Origin: Aristolochia californica | Taxonomy: Eukaryota > Streptophyta > Magnoliopsida > Piperales > Aristolochiaceae | DNA length: 64,000 bases | Assembly: GCA_029961685.1 (NCBI GenBank) | Contig: JARWKL010000016.1 | Span: 23,059,657-23,123,656, forward strand | Direction: 5' to 3' | Shown here: one piece after another, positions 37,901 to 47,376 of the stretch | How the letters are laid out: each line of letters starts with the position of its first letter | How positions within the stretch are numbered: the first letter of the stretch is position 1 | Position numbers and translations under genes: made by a program | The notes under the pieces: generated by a model | The model's database searches: none | Told to the model about the DNA's origin: nothing | The model's input: the letters and a program-made list of their open reading frames with translations, nothing else

Positions 37901-40900
37901 AACTAAGCTGCAATCTTTTAATGTGTCAATCACTCGTGATCTTTGGTATGACTCGGACCCGGAAAGGCCTCAGTCGACGCGATGGGGCACTCTGGAGGTA
38001 TTCTTGTTATATGGAACCCAAACTCCGTCGAAGCCACCCATACTAACCCTACATCATTTTCTACTGGTATTCATTTCCGTGACCGGTCCTAGGGAACCTT
38101 CTAGGCCCTTGCTGGTATTAATGGTCCTACTTGTCACCATGATCGTGCTCCCTTCTAGGATGAAATCCTCTTCCTCGTCCAACTCTGGACCTTTCTTGGC
38201 TCCTTGCCAAAGACTTCAATGCCACCCGTCTTTGCTTCGAAAAATCCCCATCCACAATGCGTGCCTTCTCAAATCTCATTGGCAGCCTTGAACTCTCAAA
38301 AATCCCTCTCTCCGATAAAAAATACACTTGATCCAATGGCCAACACTCCCCAATTCTTTCCAAAGTCGCCAAATTCCTTGCAAAAAATGATTGGCTTCAA
38401 CTTTTTGGCAACACGTCGGGTCAAGTTCTTAACAAAGTCGGCTCAAACCATTGGCCGATCCAAATTAACACACACACCCAGGTTGGGGCCGATCCCGTTT
38501 CATTTTGAAAACTCATGGCTCCTTGATGAAACTTTTGCATCTCAATTAACCGTCTGGTGCCAAGAACTTACTCACCACCCCAACCCGGGTTGATCCTACC
38601 CCCCTCAAACTCAAAGCCCTGAAGTCCAAAATTCGCACTTGGTCCACCAACGGTCGTGTTGCTGCTGTCCTTCGAAAAGATTCAGTTCAACAACATATTT
38701 TTGAGCTTGATCTCCTCAAGGAACAAAGGTCTCTTTCTACACCTGAATTAATTCTCCGAAATCATTTAAATCATGACCTTACAAATCTTCTTAAAAATGA
38801 AACTATTCACTAGAAACAGCAGGCAAGATTCTGTTGGTTGACCGACAAGGATGGATATACAAAGTTTTTCCATGTCGTTGCCTTGGCAAGACGGAGAGCT
38901 AACCGTATCACCTCTCTCTGTTATGGAGACCAGATGATCACGAATAGCCTCTCTATATCTCACATTCTTGTGAAGTTTTTTACAAATATATACTCTGAGA
39001 GTCGTTCAACCAGCCAATCCTTCATCAACTCAATTTCCGACACCTCACAAATTTGGAAGCTGAAAATCTCAAGCGCCCATTCTCCTCTGAAGAAATCGAC
39101 TTGGCTGCCCTTGGACTAAGGATCGGGCCCCTGGGCTGAACGGATTCAATGGAGAGTTCTACCACAAATTTTGGGGAATTGTTATAGATGATGTGCATGC
39201 CTTTGCAAAAAAAAATCATCAAGTTGGTATCACCCATAAATCCATCGGAGCTTCCTTCATTGCTTTAATCCCAAAAAAATCGAACTCAACCCTCCCTCAA
39301 GACTTCAGACCTATCAGCCTCACCACTAGCTCATACAAAATCATTGCCAGCATTCTTGCTAACCACCTCATATCCACCCTCCCTCAAATAATAAAACCCC
39401 TACCAAAGTGCCTTCATCAGAGGCCGAAATATTCTTGATTCGGCAATGGCTGCTCATGAAACTTGACTAGAATTGTCTTGAAACTTGACTTTGAAAAAGC
39501 CTTTTAACCGTGACAACTGGAAGCTTATTGACCATCTTTTTGACTAAATGGTTTTTGTCACCCGCTAGAGATTCTGGATGAGAAATTGTATCTCAAATGC
39601 GTCCTATTCCCTCTTGATTAACAGCAATTTTGCGGTTTTTCTAACAGGACAAGGGGTATCTGCCAGGGGGACTCTCTCTCGCCATTTCTATTCACCCTCA
39701 TTGCTGAACATTTGTCGGCTATGGTCCGCCTTGACAAATGCACCGGTTGGCTCAGTGCCATCTTTGCTGACCTAGCTCAAGACATTGCCCTTCTCCAGTA
39801 CACCGATGATACTATTTTCTTCGGTGAAGGCACAATGGCCCAAGTCTCACACATTAAAGCATTGCTTAACCTATTCGAAATTTCCTCAGGTCAAAAAGTC
39901 AGCTGGACGAAATTCTCCATCGCTAGCTTCAATGTTGACTAAAACTTACTAAACTCAATGGCTAGCTATCTGGGGTGCAAAATTGCCAACTCCTCGCACC
40001 TATTTGGGCCACCCTTTGGCCTCTACCCTACCTTTGAAAAGCTCTTGGCATCCAGTAATTAAACGTTTGGCGGGTCGTTTGGCTCCCTGGAGGGGAAATT
40101 TTCTTTCAAAAGTCGGTAAACTTGTGCTTGTAAAATCCTGCCTACATGGAATTCCCAGTTACTATCTATTGCTATTTCGGTGCCCTGCATCAATCTGAAA
40201 CAGACTTGATAGCATCAAAAGAAGGTTTCTATGGGGAGGGGGTCTTGGGATCCGCAATACCACAACCACCAACTCAGCCTATCTCTTGAAATGGATTTGG
40301 AAATTCAACTTGTTCCCAGAGCTTTTGTTGCCGCTAAAGCCAACAAACTGACTAGCTAGTGGACTGAGGGTGGACGGTGTTACCGTTTGTCCCCTGTCTC
40401 GGAAAACGTAGAGCCCATTGAGAAGACCTTGGAGTTGCCGCCGTTGAGTCGGCAATGCCTAACAGAACAGCATACGACAAACACTGATTGCTTGAAGAAT
40501 CCGAGATAACACCCCCAAAACCAGCCATTCCAGGATTACCTAGAGAAGAACCATCAAATCAACTCCCTTTGTTTTCAAAAAATACAAAAAGTCAGCAACA
40601 AATTCTTCAAAGCTGCTTCAGATCTTCAACACTATCAATTGGCTATTTTAATTAATGAACTTAAAAAGCAGTGGATGTTTGTAGAAACTGTCAAGACCGT
40701 TAAATACTTTCCTTCTATCATTAAGTAAAGTTCATATCATTCTAGAACACAAGCCGAAAAAAAGTTTTTTTAGTAGAAAGAAGAAGAGCACTGACATGAA
40801 AAGCACCAATGAATGCTAGTCTATGTAACTTTTGTGTGATCAGGCATATATTAGAAAGTAATCCAATGAAAGGCTGCTATTTCAAAATCTGATAGAATTT

Positions 40901-42115
40901 TGATGTGTATATATTAAATATTACCACCTCATGATCAATAGTGTCTCGCATGCTATTATCTCCACTATCCTTGTTGAAACAGCTAACTCTGAGGTTTCCT
41001 CTAAAATCTCCAACCTCTGCCACATCACAGACCCGAACTATGAAACCTGAATTTTATATTGCAGTTCTCAACCAACTACCACCCCCATCTCCCCAACTTA
41101 TCCAATCTGAATTTGATTAGTTTGCAGTTAAGTACACAAGTTTATTCTTTATCAGTTCTAGTTCTGTTAGAAGAGCACCAAATATAAAAAAATAGAATTT
41201 CATCACATATCTGACAATAATAGACTCTAAGAGAACCAAAACAAGCCAAGATATTAAATTTTATAATCTGCATATCTTTCAAACTTTAAAAATTACAGAT
41301 TGCATGATTAGTTCAATATAAGGAGTATAAAGAAAAGAAAATGCTACCCCAAATTAATGTCCACATAATCGCAATAAGGTTCAACCCTTCTGGCTGCTTC
41401 TAATAAAATATCAGGATCATTTGCACAAAACTGGACAAATAAAGGGCGATCCTCCTGCATAATTATCAAAGTGTCAACAAATCCTGACAGAAGAAAACCT
41501 TTATGAACAATGTACCAAATATATAGGATCGACTGCCGCTAAGAACCATACATGACTAGGAAAACATAATTGTAATTACTCCATCTAAGTGTGTTCACTC
41601 GTCAACAAAACCCATACAATACATACGAGTGTGCTCCACATCCGTAAAGGTATAAGAATATAAGCCAACTTCATCGTTATATGTGACGTCACACAGTAAA
41701 TACCACTTTGTTTGTCTTCCAGAGAAATCCAAACATGCTCCAGGATAAGAAAGACATAAAATGAAATGAACAATGAATTAATTACCTTGCAGGTGGTGAA
41801 TTCAAGTGACCTATACTTCTCATTCTCCGCGAATATGCGTGAATGCAGCATGGGAGTGTATGCGCCCAGAGCACCGTACTTGCGGCAGAGCATCCGGAAA
41901 GGGAGCTCCGAGTTGTCCACCATGGGAGCGACGATAAGCTTAGGCGCGCCCAAGCTGTTCCAGTGGGCCCAGGCTCGTTCGATGTGCGAGTGCCCGTTCA
42001 TGTACCGACAAGGAGCAGGAAAGGAAGGAGAGGAGAAGGGCAATCTTTCAGCGATGGAGCAACCATTCGCAGTGGAGCAAAGACAGTCATCAAGATCTTC
42101 AACTTCGGCAGCCAT
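29300..42115 (-). CDS. DUS1L: tRNA-dihydrouridine synthase, Dus1 type (tRNA positions 16/17), 3 exons
   Basis: Minus-strand exons: 42115-41786 (330 bp), 41454-41348 (107 bp), 30041-29300 (742 bp), with GT-AG introns. The joined frame is exactly 393 codons (392 residues). The product would reduce uridines in the tRNA D-loop using FMN and NAD(P)H. Motifs in order: [20 protein letters not shown] (exon 1), [13 protein letters not shown] (exon 2), DINLGCPQR with the catalytic Cys at residue 147, CKIR (Lys186), HGRTRDEK (His214-Arg216), ADWRVI, VLANGNI and the helical C-terminal domain. Length suits the family. An in-frame upstream ATG at 42232 would add 39 residues and a possible targeting peptide. 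I chose 42115 because the family-like sequence begins there. Intron 2 is 11.3 kb and holds LINE-6, LINE-7 and TIR copy B. The gene converges on MOS1. Confidence 0.92.
30390..30530 (-). mobile_element. Possible tRNA-derived SINE in DUS intron 2
   Basis: On the minus strand, a box A-like TGGTGTGGTGGG (about 30495-30507) is followed about 35 bp later by a box B-like GGGTTCAAGTCTC (about 30462-30474). Ends and target duplication are not resolved. Confidence 0.4.
30809..33340 (-). mobile_element. LINE-6 fragment, minus strand, 3' half missing
   Basis: From right to left on the minus strand it carries the LINE 5' region, a broken ORF1 (32757-31983; [29 protein letters not shown]) and endonuclease (about 31850-31116; [28 protein letters not shown]). 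The linker then follows to [15 protein letters not shown] at about 30850-30809, where similarity to LINE-5 stops abruptly. The RT, RNase H and tail are absent. A tandem copy of about 29 bp lies at 31525-31580. Confidence 0.82.
31879..31922. repeat. (GT)n-G homopolymer tract
   Basis: GT dinucleotides run directly into 22 G residues, inside LINE-6. Confidence 0.9.
34691..36146. mobile_element. G-end TIR element, copy B
   Basis: Runs from GGGGGGGTTAGTG to CACTAACCCCCCC inside LINE-7 ORF1, and the LINE frame resumes right after it. Flanks are CACTG and TGAG. With one base of homopolymer slippage this is a CTG target duplication. The left subterminal region has a perfect hairpin with 9-bp arms CACTGGAAA/TTTCCAGTG and a 4-nt loop at about 34788-34809, followed by GTTAGTGCCCC. 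The middle is very AT-rich, then a GC-rich block with minisatellite. The right part has GATGATTCTCAAAATCGGGC as in its relatives. No transposase. Confidence 0.78.
35640..35905. repeat. Minisatellite in TIR copy B
   Basis: Variable tandem units built on GAGAGAGGGCTGCGGGAA and GGAGACGAGAGAGGGCTGCG, about 18-45 bp each. The long open frames on both strands here are a by-product of the low-complexity repeat. Confidence 0.85.
40407..40560 (-). mobile_element. Inverted LINE RNase H fragment abutting LINE-7
   Basis: On the minus strand this reads [20 protein letters not shown], then [10 protein letters not shown], the first half of a LINE RNase H domain. It directly touches the abrupt plus-strand end of LINE-7, so the two form an inverted junction. 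Confidence 0.75.
40561..41347. other. Remainder of DUS intron 2
   Basis: AT-rich intronic DNA with no element or coding signal I can support. Intron 1 (41455-41785) is likewise plain. Confidence 0.6.
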
Positions 42116-42284
42116 GGAAGATAAATTAGGGCTAGTGCTACAATTTGATTTGAATAGAGAAGAGGGGACAAGGGGAAGATGAAAAGATTTAAGATGTGAG
42201 ATTCGCGGCAAGAGTGCAGGCCAGTATTGCATTCATGCCCTCGGACTCGGCGCACATATCTGCGTCACTACTAGCAATTTATCG

Positions 42285-42430
42285 AGAGGTCACAGACCGG
42301 ACTAACTAAATTGTGACACGGTACGGTTAGTTTACGTGGCCCGATCGGAACAGGCCAGGTCAACTAAGTTATAAATCAGTGTAGCTCGAATTAAATATAT
42401 TTTTATGTCAAAAACTCATTGCAAGTGATA
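42285..42430. repeat. Dispersed repeat Z, left part of copy 1
   Basis: Similar to 53230-53370 and 50720-50880: each has a GTGACxC/ATGTTAG segment followed by GGTGTAGCTCGGGTTA or a close variant. It lies just upstream of the DUS start. The right part of this copy is at 45704-45990, separated by later insertions. Confidence 0.65.
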
Positions 42431-43078
42431 CGTGTTGTTACGGAATAGTCTCACATGTTTTAGTAAGTATAAAAATCTTAAGTTTATTAGTTGGGTGAGA
42501 GGTTTTCTAAGTTGGCTAGTCATTTTGGGATAAGTCTTGGACCCAACTTCACATGGGATCAGTTGGGGGTGCCTTCGAACCGAGCCTGCACGTGAGCGGC
42601 TCGAGTTCGGCTCGAGTTTGGCTCAGTTCGATTCGTTATCAATCGAGCTCGAGCTCTGAAATTGGCTCATTTACTTTAATGAGCCGAGCTCGACCGAAGC
42701 CAGGTTTGGTTCGTCGGCACGCGAGCCGGCTTGAAGTGAGTCGGGATCGGTATCGGGTCAGGAGCAGGGGAACGGGACCGGGACCGGGACCGGGACCGTG
42801 AGGGCGGGGGGGGGTGAATTTTCCTCCCTCGTCACTGCCGAAGCCATCCTGTCAGTTGTTGTCGTCGACTCTATCGCCATCGCCTCTGTTTCCGTCGTCG
42901 CCGCCGTCGCAGTCGTCGTCCCCGACGACAACTCCTCCCCGGCGTAGTAACCCCCTTCCCTCCGCATTGTCTCAGCTCTCGGTGGAAAACCTGAACCAGT
43001 AAGTTCAGGGGAGAAATTAGGAGAGAAATAATCTCCCCCCTCCCTCGAACGAAGATGATCTCACACGTGCTATTTCGC

Positions 43079-44290
43079 ACGTGCGAGATCGTAAAGTAAA
43101 AAAAAATTTCCATAAACTCTCCTCCTCATAGCTCTTGAAAAAATTAAAAATATATTTTATAAAAATAAGTTTCTATGAACTATTAGTGTCTCATATTTTT
43201 TTTAAACATTTTTTTAATTAAAAATCATATAATTTTCTAAGTAAGAAAACTATATAGAAAATTTTTGAATAAGTATTTAACATATTGATGTTGTAATACT
43301 TTTAGCATGAAGCAATTTTCATTGCAATTTTGTTTTTGTAATTTTATTTGATTAAAAATTTATCGATAAGTATAATAATATATTAGATTGATAATTAAGA
43401 GGCAATAAAAGGTCCATTTAACTTTCATAAGAAAAAATTAAAATATTTCTTGTAATTTTCTAATAAGTCACTAATAGTAATAGGATTTTATTTAAAGGTT
43501 TTTTGGGGAATTTATATCATAGGAAAAATATTTCTAGTTTTTCTTAGAATATAAATTTTCATCTAGGGGCACTAAGGAGGTCATAGTAAATTTATGGCCA
43601 GATTACAAGCTAGAAAACAATTGGAGTAAAAAAGATTAATATTGGTGTATTTTAATCCATTATTGAAATTCAATCCTAAACCTCCCCTATCATTATTTTT
43701 TTTAAATGTATGCATGATTTTATATATAATTTATTCGAAGCCACCCCTACGTACGAGATCATAAACAAGGAAAAAAAAAAGTCATTGTTCTATCCTCATG
43801 GCTCTTGAAGAAATTGAAAAGATATTTTAGTAGAAATACGTTCTAGAGACTATTAATGGTTTTTTTCAATAAATGTTGAAAAGACATTTTTAGTAGAAAT
43901 ATAGGGACAATTAGTGCCTCATGTTTTTTGAAAATATTTTTCTAATTATAAATTCTTGTTAAAAAATCATATAATTTTCTAAGTAAGATTTTCTTGCCAA
44001 GAAGGGCTAGAAAACCGTATAGAAAAATTTTGAATAAGTATTTGACAGTTGACGATATAATCCTTTTAGCATGAGGCAATTTTCATAGTAATTTTTTATT
44101 TGACATTTTATGTGATTAAAAATTTATCGATAAGTATAATAATATATTAGATTAATTATTAATTTTTTTTTATTGCCTTAGAAAAGGTAATAAGAGGTCC
44201 ATTTAACTTTCCTAAGAAAAATTTAAAATATTTCTTTTAATTTTCTAGTATGTCTCTAATAGTAATAGGATTTTATTTAAAGGATTTATA
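43079..44290. repeat. Long direct repeat pair inside the hAT element
   Basis: Units 43079-43510 and 43752-44290 align along their length (shared ATAATTTTCTAAGTAAGA, AAAATTTATCGATAAGTATA, AAGGTCCATTTAACTTTC, TAATAGTAATAGGATTTTA). A segmental duplication within the element is the likely origin. Confidence 0.85.
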
Positions 44291-44469
44291 GTTTTTATTT
44301 GGGTGATTGTAAATTGATAGTGATATTTCATTTAATTTTGTTGTGTTTGATTATTGTATGGAGTTTATTCATGATGTTATGTAGTGTATGGAGTGTTTAG
44401 ACTATTTTATGGAGTGTATGGAGTGTTTATGCAATGTATAGACAATTTTATAGAGTGTTTATGGAGTGT

Positions 44470-44650
44470 TTATGCAGGTATTATGTATATAGATTATGCC
44501 CAATTTTAAGTAGAGGTCATGCCGAATTTTATATAAGTATTATATACATAGATTATGCATAATTTTAAGTAGAGGTCATGTCCAATCTTAGACATGTATT
44601 ATATATATAGGTTATGCCCAATTTTATGTAGAGGTCATACCCAATTTTAT
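44470..44650. repeat. Tandem array of about 65 bp units
   Basis: Three units with GTATTATATA...TAGATTATGCCCAATTTTAAGTAGAGGTCATGxCC, inside the hAT element. A looser TATGGAGTGTTTA repeat precedes it at 44380-44475. Confidence 0.8.
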
Positions 44651-45244
44651 GTAAAATATATGCATAATTTTATAAATAATTTTTTTTTTTGAAAAGTTTT
44701 AAATATACGTAGAAGATCGAGCTCGGCTCGAATTCGGTTAAAATTTTTGGGCTCGAGCTCGATAACAATTTTAGGCTCGAGACGAGGTTCGGCTCGAAGC
44801 TTGGCTCGAACATAGGCAGGTTTGGGCTCGGCTCGGCTCGATGCCACCCCTAGGATCAGTACAGGTACTTATATGTCAACCTCCACCCAAATTATCCACA
44901 TGTAAAGCCATAAAAAAATGGGCCTACATGTGATGAGGAATGCTAGGGAATAGTCCCACATGGATTAATGAGTACAAAGATCTTGAGTTTATTAATTTGG
45001 AAAGAAGTTTTCTAAGTTGGCTAGTCATTTTGGAATAGGTTTTGGACCCAACTCCACATGGTAATATAGTAAGTACTCATATGTGAGCTTCCACCCAAAT
45101 TATCAATATGTCTAGCCACAAAAGAGGGTCTACACGTGAGGGGGATTATTAAAGAATAGTCCCACATGGATTAGTGAGTATAAAGATTTTTAATTTATTA
45201 GTTAGGATGGGCCTTGGACCCAACTTCACAAGTGTAACCCACCA

Positions 45245-45703
45245 GGTCAACTGTAGATCCTAATTAACGCCTTGTGTTGAGTTGGTCGCAGATCAACCTT
45301 CATGGTAAGGTCGCCATCCCCCTCCCAGGGGTGTGAGGGCGGAGCCCCCATCCGATCCACGATATATTGACTGTTGTTTCATGAAGGGCAATTTGGAAAT
45401 TTTACTCTTGTAATGCGATTGCCCTAACTTTCTCTTTAAATTGGGGGCACCACTATTAGGTTTTTATGATCTTAATCCGAGGAGCGAGAGGTTAGAGAGA
45501 AACACCTGTAAGTGTGCGATTTCTCTTGTAAACTATTTCATCTTCATAGTGGATTATTATAGCGGCTAAAGATAGGACGTAATCTCACATTTAGGCAAAC
45601 CTGTATAAATCTTGTTGTGCTTTTTGGTGTTTGTTTTGCCCTTCGTCCGTGTTTATTAATATTGGTCTCGTTATTTTGGAATTAGAATGTCTAATTCCTA
45701 ATA
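45245..45703 (+). mobile_element. Solo LTR (LTR-Y), plus orientation
   Basis: Matches, in opposite orientation, the solo LTR at 47776-48190. Ends in TCTAATTCCTAATA, a decayed form of the TAACA end. No primer-binding site or internal region adjoins. It splits repeat Z copy 1. Confidence 0.7.
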
Positions 45704-46340
45704 GGGTGCACTGGATCAACTCAATCTTGACTAAGTCAGATTAGTTACCGTTACATAGCAGAAAACACGCTACGTTATCATTACATCGACTTTGTAACGT
45801 TAGTACTTCGTTATATATGGTTTGTAAGGGTTGACATGTGCAACATAACGGGGAACTCGATACATAACGGCCGATAATTTATAATTTTCTTACCTGATAT
45901 TTTGACTATATATCAGATAACATATCATATCATGTATCGTATAGTATCAGCCGATATATCGACTCCCTTGCTTTTTGGTAATTTTCTCCTCAATTTTGCC
46001 CAAAACTCTCGCATTTGATGACTTTGCTTCGACGTTGCAACCACCTGCAACTGGTTAGGGTAATTTTTTTAGCACTGTGGCTGAAAATTCGCATTATGAT
46101 GTCTTTTGGATCGAAACTCATGGTTGGAAAATGTTACAGTAAACATTCTACAAATTTAGGAGACTAGTCGATGTCTTTTGTCATCTTCTTTGAGTATTTG
46201 GTGAAATGGACAGGAAGGAGATGCATTTGGTGGTTGGAGATGTTTTTCAATTGAATGTCATGATTGAAAATGTTCCTATGAAGTATGGAAATCGTGACAA
46301 TTTTCAGCGGATTAGGTGGACTCCAGTGAACAAAAGGAAT
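45704..46340. repeat. Repeat Z, right part of copy 1, then unassigned DNA
   Basis: 45704-45990 aligns with 53405-53640 (ACATAGCAGAAAAC, ATTTCTTACCTGATATTT-like segments). 46000-46340 has no partner or coding signal I can identify. Confidence 0.6.
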
Positions 46341-47371
46341 TTTGGAGCAGGCCCACTACCTCCTTAAATTACCCATTGTGCCAACTCTTTGACGTGCCTA
46401 AAGTTATTACCGTAATGCCACTTAAGGTGTCTTCCAACGTATGGAGAGCAATCTTCCCTTCTAAATGGATAGTTATCGTTTAAGCCTTTCAATCACTGAG
46501 GCCTAGAGTCCCATTCGAGGCGAGGTAGGAGGTTGGGGGAGACACGATCGAACAACCCAGAGACTCTGCCATGAGCTGAAGGAGAGGGGGGTCAATATGG
46601 AAACCCATAATAGTCGTCTTCCTCTAGTTAATCTTTTGACTAGAAATGATCTCAAACAAGCCAAGGAGGACATTGATCGAGTGTGTTAGTACAGAAGCAA
46701 ATAGTGTCATCAACAAACTACAATAGAGGAATATCGAAACAACTTTGGTCCAAGACAGCATTGAACCACCCAATGCTAAGGGCAGAGTAAAACATAGATG
46801 CTAGGTACTCTGCAACTATATCTAAGAGCAGGGAGGAGAGGGGGTCTCCTTGCCTAATGCCATAGGAACCATGGAAGAAGCCACAAACATTGTCATTGAG
46901 AAGTAGAGAGTATGAGGTTGAAAAGATACAACTACGAATCCAAAATCTCCATATGTCACCAAAACCCATACGTTGTAAAATATCATCTAGAAGGGACCAT
47001 CTCACACAGTTGAAAACCTTTTCAAAGTCAAGATTGAAGACAAAACGAGGAAGGCCCAACTTGACAAAAAGATCGATAATCACGCGAGTGCCCGTGGCGG
47101 AATAGAGAATGTCTCGACTTCGTATAAAAGCACTTTGACCGCAATGGATGATGGTGGGAAGAACAACCTAAAGATGGCAAACCAAGATGCAAGCAATGAT
47201 CTTGTACGGGCTAGAGACAAAACTAATCTGCTTGAAATCTCTGGGATGCTCAACATTAGCTTTCTTGGGCACCAAAGCAATAAGAGAGCACCGATACTAT
47301 TAAAAATGATGCCACAATCATAAAAGCAGTGAACCATGGAGATAACGATTGGCCTCAAGGTAGGCATATTA
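46340..47371 (-). mobile_element. LINE-8 RT fragment, minus strand
   Basis: On the minus strand it encodes LINE RT: a broken start (LMLSIPEISSRLVLS region at about 47300-47200), then an open stretch 47083-46718 with [43 protein letters not shown] and EYLASM. Past a stop it continues to DDTICF near 46700 and beyond. No endonuclease or RNase H is attached. Confidence 0.8.
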
Positions 47372-47376
47372 CAAAG

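Larger units (their letters stand above)
33600..40405 (+). mobile_element. LINE-7 (family B), interrupted by TIR copy B
   Basis: Plus-strand LINE in DUS intron 2. A broken ORF1 spans about 33880-34690 ([20 protein letters not shown]) and resumes after the TIR insertion at 36147 ([19 protein letters not shown]). It continues through a Pro-rich stretch and [12 protein letters not shown] to 37725. ORF2 begins near 37796 ([11 protein letters not shown]) with the endonuclease, then RT from about 38800 ([20 protein letters not shown] at 39310, [11 protein letters not shown] at 39800, SGQKVSW, then the Leu-rich [13 protein letters not shown]). It ends abruptly near 40405. The 5' end is approximate. 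Numerous stops make it inactive. Confidence 0.82.
42564..44852. mobile_element. Non-autonomous hAT transposon with exact 8-bp target duplication
   Basis: A 2289-bp element flanked by GGATCAGT at 42556-42563 and 44853-44860. Its left end is TGGGGGTGCCTTCGAACCG. The reverse complement of its right end begins TAGGGGTGGCATCGAGCCG. Subterminal regions carry many CTCGAG/GAGCTCG motifs, as in hAT elements with clustered transposase-binding repeats. There is no hAT transposase or BED zinc finger. The interior holds a GC-rich segment (42800-43010), two diverged direct repeats and a short tandem array. Confidence 0.88.
42438..45235. repeat. Tandem 200-bp repeat array, split by a hAT element
   Basis: Three direct units, each starting at about GGAATAGTCCCACATG and including TTTTCTAAGTTGGCTAGTCA, GGACCCAACTTCACATG and CCACCCAAATTATC. 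Unit 1 is 42438-42563 continuing at 44861-44945, unit 2 is 44946-45150, and unit 3, truncated, is 45153-45235. The hAT element sits inside unit 1. Confidence 0.8.
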
